Made by a program: the position numbers and the translations under genes. Shown here in pieces: positions 1 through 6,321 of a stretch of DNA of 12,008 bases (position 1 is the first letter of the stretch; every line of letters starts with the position of its first letter). The notes beneath the pieces are model-generated. The model saw only the letters and a list, made by a program, of their open reading frames with translations, did not search any database and was not told where the DNA came from. Source of the stretch: DATJPR01 sp035506295 (GTDB lineage Bacteria; Bacteroidota; Ignavibacteria; UBA10030; UBA6906); NCBI GenBank assembly GCA_035506295.1, contig DATJPR010000284.1:1-12008 (forward strand), read 5' to 3'.

Positions 1-348
1 GGCAGTTTCGGCGTCGCGATTATCGGCACCATGCTGACGCGGCGCGTGATCTACCATTCTGCGATGTTCGGCCAGGCCGTGAACGCCCAGTCTCCGGAGT
101 TTAGTCGCGCCGCGGCGGCATTGGCGCATCATGCGCAGGTCACGGTCGGAGGGAACGTCGCCGAAGCCGCCATGCGCGCCAAAGCGCTGCTCGGAGTTCA
201 TCTGAGCCAGCAGGCTTTCGTGCAGGCGATCAACGACGATTTCCTGATCGCCGCGGCGATCACAATCGTCGGGGTGATCCCGATCTTCTTCCTGCGCTCG
301 AAGAAACGTGCGCCTGCCATCGGCCCGAAGCCCGTCGCCCTGGATTGA
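1..348 (+). CDS. C-terminal part of a DHA2/EmrB-type MFS multidrug efflux permease (partial)
   Basis: The reading frame is open from base 1, so the gene begins upstream of the window and only about the last 115 residues are present. The first residues (GSFGVAIIGTMLTRR) match the late transmembrane segment typical of EmrB-like 14-helix drug:proton antiporters. A polar stretch of about 60 residues, probably periplasmic, follows. A final hydrophobic helix (FLIAAAITIVGVIPIFFL) then leads to a basic cytoplasmic tail (RSKKR). EmrB proteins work with a periplasmic adaptor and an outer membrane channel, and a TolC-family gene starts 33 nt downstream, which supports the call. An internal ATG at base 31 is not the real start. 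The substrate cannot be told from this fragment. The family assignment is fairly sure; the gene symbol is left open. Confidence 0.8.
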   Translation, partial: GSFGVAIIGTMLTRRVIYHSAMFGQAVNAQSPEFSRAAAALAHHAQVTVGGNVAEAAMRAKALLGVHLSQQAFVQAINDDFLIAAAITIVGVIPIFFLRSKKRAPAIGPKPVALD

Positions 349-381
349 CCGCAGCCATTCTCCCGAAAGGAATTCTCATCA

Positions 382-1683
382 ATGAAAACTCTGCAGTCCA
401 TTGTCCTCGCCGGTTCACTGCTCTACGCCAATGGACTTTCCGCGCAACAGCTTGATTCCCTGACGATCGACGCTGCCGTGCGTCTCGCGATCCAGAATAG
501 CATCACGCTCCGCCAGGCGGAGGCACAGCGTCAGGCGGCACAGGCGAAGGTGACGCAGTCGCGCAGCGACTATTATCCTCGCGTAAACGTGATGGCGGAC
601 TATACGAAGCTCGGGCCGATCGGCGAGTTTTCCTTCCCGGTGTTTGGGACCATCCCGCTGTTCCCTTCATCCTCCGTCAACGCCCGGGTCGCGGCAACCG
701 AGACCTTGCTCGACCTGGGGGTGCGAAGCGCGAAGGTGGATGCGAGTCAAACGTTGGTCGCCGCGGCCGAGGACAACGCGCGCGGCATTCGGTCAGCACT
801 GATTCTTCAGGTGAAACAGACATTTTACACGACGATGCTTCTGGAGCGGAGCGTCAGGGTTCAGAATGAACAGATCGAGGCATTGAACGAGCACCTCCAC
901 ATTACCCAGCAGCGTGTGGAAAGCGGCAGCGCAACGGATTTCGACGCACTGAGCACGTCGGTGCGCGTCTCCCAGTCGGAGAATGTGCGGATCGCGCTTG
1001 AACGTTCGCTCCACGACCAGCAGATCAATCTTCGCAAGATTCTCGGACTGCCGTGGGGCGCGCCGGCGCTTGTGAGCGGGACGTTCTATCAGCCGGTCAA
1101 CGATGTTTCCCTGGATACGCTTTTGCGTCTGGCGCGCGATCGCCGTCCTGACCTCGTCAGCGCGACGGATGCCGTGACCAGTGCTCAGGCGCAGGTCGCC
1201 GTTGCGCGCGGAGACGACGATCCTGTGCTGCGCTTGCACGCCGCCTACGGCTTCACGAACGGGTATGAGCCCAACCTCGACGTTCTCCGCGGGAACTGGG
1301 CTGCGGGAGTCTCTCTCGAGGTCCCGATCTATAATGGCTCCAATACGCGCGGGAAGATCGACGAGGCAGAGGCGAATGTACGCGCTGCTCAGGAACGGCT
1401 CAACGATATGATCCGGAATGCCGAGTCTGAAGTCCGGCAGGCATACGAAGGGCTTCAGTCCTCCCGGGCGCAGATCGCCAGCACCGATCTGCAGGTGCGC
1501 GAGGCCGAGAGCGCGGTGGCCAACGCCAGGGTTCGGTATGAAAGCGGGGCAGGGACGAATTTGGATCTTCTTGATGCTGAAACGAACGTCTCGAAAGCGC
1601 ACCTCGAGCAGCTTCAGGCGCGGTACGAGTACATGATGGCCCGTGTCGCCCTCGATGCCGCAACAGGCGCCTTTGGACAGTAG
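382..1683 (+). CDS. TolC-family outer membrane efflux channel
   Basis: This encodes a 433-residue protein, a normal length for the outer membrane efflux protein (OEP) family. It begins with a signal peptide (MKTLQSIVLAGSLLYANGLSA), with likely cleavage after Ala21. Two OEP-type halves follow. Each is rich in long amphipathic alpha-helices with Ala/Gln/Glu heptads (about residues 28-70, 135-225, 255-285 and 330-430) separated by short segments expected to form the beta-barrel strands (for example around SFPVFGTIPLFPSS and GVSLEVPIYNGS). No lipobox cysteine is seen, so it is unlikely to be an OprM-type lipoprotein. The start is ATG with a GAAAGGA ribosome-binding sequence at 365-371. It lies 33 nt behind an EmrB-like permease, so it very likely forms the outer membrane exit duct of that tripartite pump. 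It ends just before a T-rich tract. Confidence 0.9.
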   Translation: MKTLQSIVLAGSLLYANGLSAQQLDSLTIDAAVRLAIQNSITLRQAEAQRQAAQAKVTQSRSDYYPRVNVMADYTKLGPIGEFSFPVFGTIPLFPSSSVNARVAATETLLDLGVRSAKVDASQTLVAAAEDNARGIRSALILQVKQTFYTTMLLERSVRVQNEQIEALNEHLHITQQRVESGSATDFDALSTSVRVSQSENVRIALERSLHDQQINLRKILGLPWGAPALVSGTFYQPVNDVSLDTLLRLARDRRPDLVSATDAVTSAQAQVAVARGDDDPVLRLHAAYGFTNGYEPNLDVLRGNWAAGVSLEVPIYNGSNTRGKIDEAEANVRAAQERLNDMIRNAESEVRQAYEGLQSSRAQIASTDLQVREAESAVANARVRYESGAGTNLDLLDAETNVSKAHLEQLQARYEYMMARVALDAATGAFGQ

Positions 1684-1712
1684 TTGCATCACCCTGTTTT
1701 TTTTGCTATAAC
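1684..1712 (+). promoter_or_regulatory. Candidate sigma-70-type promoter for the dehydrogenase gene
   Basis: TTGCAT at 1684-1689 and TATAAC at 1707-1712 are separated by 17 nt. The -10 box is preceded by TGC, an extended -10 feature. Transcription would begin near 1719, about 35 nt before the ATG at 1754. The spacer contains eight consecutive T (1697-1704). A weak hairpin ahead of that tract (CAG at 1678-1680 with CTG at 1694-1696, extended by an A-T and two G-U pairs) could instead be a poor intrinsic terminator for the tolC-like gene. FCB-group sigma factors often use different -7/-33 motifs, so this match to the general consensus is only suggestive. Confidence 0.45.
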
Positions 1713-1753
1713 ATATACGTGTTTTTCATCTCCCACATCGTCGTTCTGCGTTC

Positions 1754-2560
1754 ATGGATGGAGATCTTCGCGGCAAGAGTGTCATCGTTACGGGAGCCTC
1801 GAGCGGCATCGGGAAATGCGTTGCCCTGCGTTTTGCGCAACGGGGGGCGAAGCTCACCCTGGTGGCCAGGCACAGGGAAGGGTTGGACGACGTAGCGAAG
1901 GAAACCCATAATTCTATCGCGGATATCGCGATTGAACCCGTTGACGTCACCGACAGAGCCGCAGTGCAACGGATGGTGGAACGCGCGGAGAAGCGGTGGG
2001 GCGGCGTCGATATCGTTGTCGCTGCTGCCGGACAGTACGTTCGGGTCCATGGGCGGAAGGTAACGATCGGGGATGTCGAAAAGAGCATGGACGTCAATTT
2101 CTACGGCACAGTGAACGTTTTTCTCGCCGTGCTCCCGGGGATGCTCCAGCGTGCGAGCGGAAGGTTGATCGCCATCTCTTCGGTCGACGGAAAAAAAGGT
2201 TTGCCCTTCGACGCACCGTACGTTGCGGCGAAATTCGCCGTGACGGGATTCATGGATTCGATGCGGCAGGACCTCCGGGGGAGCGGGGTGGCACTGACCA
2301 CCGTCCTGCCAGGCAGGGTCGATACGCCGATGATCGGAACGCTCATGGTCCCCTGGGTCTCCCGGAAAATCTCTCCCGAGCGCGTGGCGGATGTGGTCGA
2401 ACGCTCGCTCGTGAGCAACAAACCTGAGATCATCGTCCCTCTTCTAGGCCCCAAACTTCTGCTCTGGGCCGCCGCTCTATCCTCGCGATTCGCCGATGGC
2501 CTCATCCGCCTGTTTCGCCTTGAAGGCACCGTGACGGCTCAGTCTCATGTCTCGAAATAA
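1754..2560 (+). CDS. Short-chain dehydrogenase/reductase (classical SDR)
   Basis: This 268-residue protein has the full classical SDR signature. The cofactor motif TGASSGIG is at residues 13-20. Arg39 lies at the end of beta-strand 2 (VARH), which suggests NADP(H) preference. Asp64 is in VDVTD. The usual NNAG motif appears as AAAG at 90-93. Catalytic residues are Asn115, Ser142 or Ser143, Tyr156 and Lys160 (YVAAK), and the conserved LPGRVDTPM segment spans 185-193. The C-terminus from about 228 is unusually hydrophobic (LLGPKLLLWAAALSS) and may bind a lipid substrate or the membrane. The physiological substrate cannot be read from the sequence. The start is the first ATG of the frame and fits the family N-terminus, but no Shine-Dalgarno sequence precedes it. 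The next gene follows after 38 nt, so the two are probably co-transcribed. Confidence 0.9.
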   Translation: MDGDLRGKSVIVTGASSGIGKCVALRFAQRGAKLTLVARHREGLDDVAKETHNSIADIAIEPVDVTDRAAVQRMVERAEKRWGGVDIVVAAAGQYVRVHGRKVTIGDVEKSMDVNFYGTVNVFLAVLPGMLQRASGRLIAISSVDGKKGLPFDAPYVAAKFAVTGFMDSMRQDLRGSGVALTTVLPGRVDTPMIGTLMVPWVSRKISPERVADVVERSLVSNKPEIIVPLLGPKLLLWAAALSSRFADGLIRLFRLEGTVTAQSHVSK

Positions 2561-2598
2561 CGGCCCGTTCGCACTTACAGCCGGAGGTTCCTGCAGGA

Positions 2599-4101
2599 AT
2601 GATCTCTGAAGAAGCCAGCCGGGCGCTGCTCGGAATCTGCAAGACCGTCCCGATGACGCATCAGCAAATGGCTGAGAGTCTTCGCGTGACGTTTTTTCCG
2701 TTCGGACGCAGCTCTCAGCGTGTTGCGCGCTTCGCCGATCGCCTGCGCCAGGCGATGGCGTCGTGCGGGGTGGACGTTGTGCCTTTCGACCGGGCGATCG
2801 CTGCCGGACGACGGGGCAAAATTCAAGAAGGGATCGTCATCATCGCTCCGGGCACTCTCGAAGAAGGTCGCCTGCCCGTCGACTACGTCCCCAATCTCCG
2901 GACCAACGCCGTCGTCGGCATCGTTGACGGTCCGTGCCCGGCGCGCGATCGGTCCGACCAGCAGGACAAGCTCAATACCATCGTCGAAGCCCTCGTCTGG
3001 AGCATCGTGCAGGTGGTGATCTATGTCGACGATCCGCAGTGGACGGTATGCACCATGAACGGGGCGATCATTCCCTGCAAAGGGGGCGGGACGTTCTCCG
3101 AAGACGTGTACGGGACGCTGATCCCGAAACTGGCTGCTCCTGTTGTCCCTCCCCACGCTTCGGACTTTCAGGTTGAGGAGGGCGCGCTCGACCTGGGAGC
3201 GATGCGCTGGGAGCCCTACGTCCGGGATTTCGAGGAAAGCTCTCCTCTCTGGGCGGAAACCGGGGTGATGCTGTTCCATACCTCGATGAATGACGTGAAA
3301 TTCAGGAACACCTACTATCGGCGTGTCGCAGCCGCTTATCTCGATAAGCGGTCGGGGATGAGCTATGGATTCCTCTCGCGCCAGCCCGCGATCGCGGTTC
3401 AGCCAGCGCTCACGGAAGAAGAAGCCTCGCGGCTCGGTTGCTGGCCGATGCTGCAGAGCTCCGGGATCGGCAGGTCGAATGGAATCATGTACGTGCGAAT
3501 GAATGTACGCTCGCATCCGATGGTGGCGCCGCTCGACGACGTCTCCGTGCTTGCGACGCGATCGGGCTGCGACAAGTCGCATGTGAACGGTCATCGGGAC
3601 CTTGTCCTTCTTGGGATCCGCGACGGAACCATCTACATGCAAACGCCGAAGGACCTCGACGCGAGCGTGGACGCCCGGCCCTCGTACGATACGCTCACCA
3701 TCCTAGCCCATGCGATCGCCAACAGCCTCATTGCCTCGGTGCTCAAGAGAATCGATCCCGGCGCCCTGTTCCTGCGGACGTTCGAACGGAGCGGCGTCGC
3801 CCTTGCGCACTGGCACGGCACGATCGAGCGGACCGTGATCCCTGCCGGGTATGTCCAGTTTGGGGAGGATAACCCGCCGGTGTCATGTTCGACGCACCAG
3901 GCAGCACTGTATACGCTGACGGGGAAACTCCGCGCATTCGGAGAAGAAATCGCACGCGGAGAGGCATACCTCGGTGACGTCCATATCGAGCCGCATCACG
4001 GCGTCAACGTGACATGGCCGACGCTGACGGGGTTGGCAACGAAAATGCTCGGCCATCGGGTCGCAGACGCCGAGCCCGCGCGCGAACGGATGACGGCTTG
4101 A
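2599..4101 (+). CDS. Conserved-looking soluble protein of unknown function, 500 aa
   Basis: I do not recognise this protein. It is 500 residues long, with no signal peptide and no transmembrane helix, so it is probably cytoplasmic. The N-terminal third contains alternating hydrophobic strands (GIVIIAPG at 78-85, AVVGIVDGPCP at 104-114, VQVVIYVDD at 137-145) that resemble an alpha/beta fold. The middle is rich in aromatic and Arg residues. The C-terminal half carries candidate ligand clusters: CDKSHVNGHRD (324-334), AHWHGTIE (403-410) and GDVHIEPHHG (459-468). These His/Asp/Cys groups could bind metal, but that is inference. Coding is supported by length, by strong third-position GC bias like the neighbours, and by a GGAGG at 2583-2587 located 11 nt before the ATG, with AGGA also directly abutting it. 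It sits 38 nt behind an SDR gene, which suggests a linked metabolic role. No family name is offered. Confidence 0.85.
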   Translation: MISEEASRALLGICKTVPMTHQQMAESLRVTFFPFGRSSQRVARFADRLRQAMASCGVDVVPFDRAIAAGRRGKIQEGIVIIAPGTLEEGRLPVDYVPNLRTNAVVGIVDGPCPARDRSDQQDKLNTIVEALVWSIVQVVIYVDDPQWTVCTMNGAIIPCKGGGTFSEDVYGTLIPKLAAPVVPPHASDFQVEEGALDLGAMRWEPYVRDFEESSPLWAETGVMLFHTSMNDVKFRNTYYRRVAAAYLDKRSGMSYGFLSRQPAIAVQPALTEEEASRLGCWPMLQSSGIGRSNGIMYVRMNVRSHPMVAPLDDVSVLATRSGCDKSHVNGHRDLVLLGIRDGTIYMQTPKDLDASVDARPSYDTLTILAHAIANSLIASVLKRIDPGALFLRTFERSGVALAHWHGTIERTVIPAGYVQFGEDNPPVSCSTHQAALYTLTGKLRAFGEEIARGEAYLGDVHIEPHHGVNVTWPTLTGLATKMLGHRVADAEPARERMTA

Positions 4102-4183
4102 ATACGGGACGCAGATTTTGTAAGTTGAAGATATACGACGAAATGAAGACGGATATCCGAAGAGTCTTTCTTAAGGAGAACCC
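4102..4183 (+). promoter_or_regulatory. Leader region of the DUF6580-like gene with a clear ribosome-binding site
   Basis: This 82-nt gap is more AT-rich than the coding DNA around it. It ends in AAGGAG at 4173-4178, 5 nt before the ATG at 4184, one of the better Shine-Dalgarno sequences in the window. A promoter is expected here because the next gene looks monocistronic, but I could not find a convincing -35/-10 pair. The AT-rich stretch 4115-4140 is the likeliest place. Confidence 0.4.
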
Positions 4184-4705
4184 ATGACACGCGTGATGTA
4201 TGTGGTCGGAATGATCCTGGCGGCCGCACTCTCCCGCCTGCTGCCTCATCCGGCAAACGTTACTCCAGTGACCGCGCTGGCGCTCTTTGCGGCTGTGCAT
4301 CTTGATCGTCGCTCCGCGTTCATCGTTCCGCTGGCTGCAATGTTTCTGAGCGATCTCGTCCTTGGTTTCCACAACGACATGGCGTGGGTGTATGGAAGCT
4401 TTGTCGGCATCGTCTTCATCGGATTCTGGTTGAAGAACCACCAGTCGTTCGCCGCAACGGTCGGCGCGACGTTGAGCGGATCGGTGTTGTTCTTCATAGT
4501 GACGAATTTCGGCATGTGGGCTGCGACGCCGTCCTTCTACCCGCATACCATCAACGGCCTCATCGAGTGCTATGTCGCGGGCATCCCGTTCTTCCGGAAC
4601 ACGCTGCTCGGCGATCTGGCGTACGTGGGCATTCTGTTCGGACTCTTTGCGCTGGTGGAAAAACTCGTCCCCGCCGTGCAAATGGATCGCGTGTCGCGCC
4701 GCTAG
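4184..4705 (+). CDS. DUF6580-like integral membrane protein, putative transporter component
   Basis: This is a 173-residue, strongly hydrophobic protein. About five transmembrane helices can be seen: residues 4-20, 44-62, 66-84, 90-109 and 141-160. The pattern LSRLLPHPANVTPVTALALF near the N-terminus, the SDLVLGFHND loop (56-65), TNFGMW (107-112) and the AGIPFFRNTLLGDL segment (132-145) match what I remember of the DUF6580 family. That family is widespread in Bacteroidota and often labelled a putative transport protein because it resembles the S-component of ECF vitamin transporters. Its substrate is not known. It has its own leader with a good ribosome-binding site and ends 19 nt before the stem of a strong terminator, so it is probably a single-gene transcript. 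The family call comes from recalled sequence features, without a profile search. Confidence 0.75.
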   Translation: MTRVMYVVGMILAAALSRLLPHPANVTPVTALALFAAVHLDRRSAFIVPLAAMFLSDLVLGFHNDMAWVYGSFVGIVFIGFWLKNHQSFAATVGATLSGSVLFFIVTNFGMWAATPSFYPHTINGLIECYVAGIPFFRNTLLGDLAYVGILFGLFALVEKLVPAVQMDRVSRR

Positions 4706-4724
4706 GCGATCGATATCATTCTTG

Positions 4725-4758
4725 AAGGCCCGTCCGCGTCCGCGAACGGGCCTTTTTT
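4725..4758 (+). terminator. Intrinsic (rho-independent) terminator
   Basis: AAGGCCCGT (4725-4733) pairs perfectly over 9 bp with ACGGGCCTT (4746-4754) around a 12-nt loop, and the stem runs into six T (4753-4758). It lies just behind the stop codon of the DUF6580-like gene (4705) and separates that gene from the gltX operon. Confidence 0.92.
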
Positions 4759-4766
4759 CATGGAAT

Positions 4767-4794
4767 TTGACGTCAGATTTCCATAGATTAACAA
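4767..4794 (+). promoter_or_regulatory. Possible promoter of the gltX operon
   Basis: TTGACG (4767-4772) is a good -35 match. With a 16-nt spacer it faces TAACAA (4789-4794), a mediocre -10. The AT-rich stretch 4778-4803 is the only such segment between the upstream terminator and gltX, so the operon promoter should lie near here. The -35 box overlaps the palindrome TGACGTCA (4768-4775). The same octamer also occurs inside the SDR gene near 1944, so it is not treated as an operator. The leader to the gltX start would be about 70 nt. Confidence 0.35.
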
Positions 4795-4838
4795 AATTCG
4801 TTTTCGACAATCTCATCGTTTGCCTTGCCCGAGCGTTG

Positions 4839-4850
4839 AAGGCAACGATG
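4839..4850 (+). promoter_or_regulatory. Shine-Dalgarno-like AAGG plus ATG out of frame with gltX
   Basis: AAGG at 4839-4842 stands 5 nt before an ATG at 4848-4850, ideal spacing for a start. That ATG is not in the gltX frame: it opens a frame that runs to 5081 and looks like a shadow of gltX. The gltX frame itself has no ATG between the stop at 4837-4839 and its conserved N-terminus; its best start is the TTG at 4870. The signal is either a chance match, a short overlapping upstream ORF, or a sign of a one-base sequence error. Confidence 0.3.
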
Positions 4851-4869
4851 CATCCGAATACTGGCAACG

Positions 4870-6321
4870 TTGTCTACCGTTCGCGTCCGATTCGCTCCAA
4901 GCCCCACTGGCTACCTGCACGTGGGCGGTCTGCGCACCGCCCTCTACAACTATCTTTTCGCACGAAAGCACGGCGGGACATTCGTCCTTCGTATCGAAGA
5001 CACGGATCGTTCCCGCTACGTCGAAGATGCGGTCACGAATCTTCTCGAGACCCTCCGCTGGAGCGGGCTCGAGTTCGATGAAGGCCCCGCGAAGGGCGGA
5101 GAACATGGCCCGTATGTGCAATCCGAGCGACTGCCGCTGTACCGCCGGTTCGCGGAAGAGCTTGTCGCAAAGGGCAACGCGTACTACGCCTTTGACACCG
5201 CGGAAGAACTGGAACAGATGCGGAAGGATCGCGAGGAGCTCCGTCTTCCGCCGAAGTACGACCGGCGGGCGCTGAAACTCTCGGCGGAGGAGGTCCGACG
5301 GAACCTCGCTTCAGGTATTCCATATGTTCTGCGGATGAAGACGCCCGACAACGAGCAGATCGGGTTCGACGATGTGGTGCGGGGGAGGGTGGAATTCGAC
5401 AGCAGTGTGATCGACGATCAGGTGCTTCTCAAATCCGACGGGTATCCGACATACCACCTCGCCAATGTCGTCGATGATCATACCATGGGCATCACCCATG
5501 TCATCCGCGGTGAGGAATGGCTGTCAAGCACGCCGAAGCATATTCTCCTGTACCGGTTCTTTGGATGGGAGACACCGGTTTTCGCGCATCTCCCGCTGCT
5601 GCTGAATCCAGACAAATCCAAGCTCAGCAAGCGACAGGGCGATGTGGCCGTTGAGGAATACCGGCAAAAGGGATATCTTGCTGAGGCGCTCCTCAACTTC
5701 GTCGCGTTCCTCGGCTGGAATCCCGGCGACGAACGGGAAATCTTCACGCTCGAAGAACTCATCCAGGAGTTTTCCCTGGAACGGGTCGGGAAATCTGGAG
5801 CCGTGTTCAATGTCGAAAAGCTGAACTGGCTCAACAGCCAGCATGTGCGGAGGATGTCGGACGGGGAAATTGAGAAGGCGGTGCGTGCGTACGGAGCAGG
5901 CTGCAATCCGCCCGTACGGCTGCCAGAGCAGGTGACATTGCAGAAGATTGTTCGAGTGATGCGCGACCGGGTGACCTTCATGGGCGACTTCATCGAGAAG
6001 TGCCGGTACCTGTACGAGCCGCCCGAATCGTACGATCCGGAAGGCGTGTCGAAACGCTGGAAGCCGGGAACCTCGGACCGGATGAAAACGCTGGCGGAGG
6101 CGATTGCGGCGGTGCCGGAATCGTCGAACGAAGCATTCGAAGAGGCGCTGAAGAAGAGCGCTGCAGCACTGGAGGTAAAACCGGCCGACCTCATTCACCC
6201 GCTCCGCCTTGCGGTATCGGGCGTGACTGCGGGCCCGGGTCTGTACGACATTCTCTCGATTCTTGGAAAGGACGAATCGGCGAGGAGAATTCTGGCGGCC
6301 ATCAAGAGACTTCCTCAATGA
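4870..6321 (+). CDS. gltX: Glutamyl-tRNA synthetase (GluRS)
   Basis: GluRS charges tRNA-Glu with glutamate using ATP in the cytoplasm. The 483-residue length is normal for bacterial GluRS. The N-terminus VRVRFAPSPTGYLHVGG holds the class I HIGH motif as HVGG (17-20). RIEDTDRSR (41-49) and the KMSKS loop as KLSKR (251-255) are in place, followed by the helical anticodon-binding region to the C-terminus. The region where E. coli GluRS has zinc-binding cysteines reads YYAFDT (105-110), so this is a zinc-free type. The start is taken as TTG 4870, because the protein begins only a few residues before the conserved core and no in-frame ATG or GTG lies between it and the upstream stop. No ribosome-binding site is well placed for it. 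The stop overlaps the glnS start by 4 nt (ATGA). It is the first gene of an eight-gene run. Since glnS is present, a non-discriminating GluRS is not required. Confidence 0.97.
   Translation: MSTVRVRFAPSPTGYLHVGGLRTALYNYLFARKHGGTFVLRIEDTDRSRYVEDAVTNLLETLRWSGLEFDEGPAKGGEHGPYVQSERLPLYRRFAEELVAKGNAYYAFDTAEELEQMRKDREELRLPPKYDRRALKLSAEEVRRNLASGIPYVLRMKTPDNEQIGFDDVVRGRVEFDSSVIDDQVLLKSDGYPTYHLANVVDDHTMGITHVIRGEEWLSSTPKHILLYRFFGWETPVFAHLPLLLNPDKSKLSKRQGDVAVEEYRQKGYLAEALLNFVAFLGWNPGDEREIFTLEELIQEFSLERVGKSGAVFNVEKLNWLNSQHVRRMSDGEIEKAVRAYGAGCNPPVRLPEQVTLQKIVRVMRDRVTFMGDFIEKCRYLYEPPESYDPEGVSKRWKPGTSDRMKTLAEAIAAVPESSNEAFEEALKKSAAALEVKPADLIHPLRLAVSGVTAGPGLYDILSILGKDESARRILAAIKRLPQ

Noticed and set aside
793..1692. 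Minus-strand open frame of 299 codons opposite the TolC-family gene
   Set aside because: It is an antisense shadow. The plus-strand product has a signal peptide and OEP-type helical repeats.
2575..3642. Long open frame on the minus strand (355 codons) opposite the unknown 500-residue gene
   Set aside because: It is antisense to a gene with a good ribosome-binding site. Its translation is rich in Arg, His and Asp without hydrophobic core patterns or motifs, as expected for the antisense shadow of GC-rich coding DNA.
4768..4775. Palindrome TGACGTCA upstream of gltX as an operator
   Set aside because: The same octamer occurs inside the SDR coding sequence near 1944, and a single 8-bp palindrome is not enough to claim a regulator site.
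4706..4869. tRNA-dependent leader (T-box) or other riboswitch ahead of gltX
   Set aside because: No T-box sequence or antiterminator pairing is seen. The only strong hairpin belongs to the terminator of the upstream gene, and T-boxes are mainly found in Firmicutes.
6000..6317. N-terminal extension of glnS back to an ATG at 6000
   Set aside because: This stretch lies wholly inside gltX and translates to Arg/Gly-rich shadow sequence. GlnRS of normal length begins at the ATG 6318 overlap.
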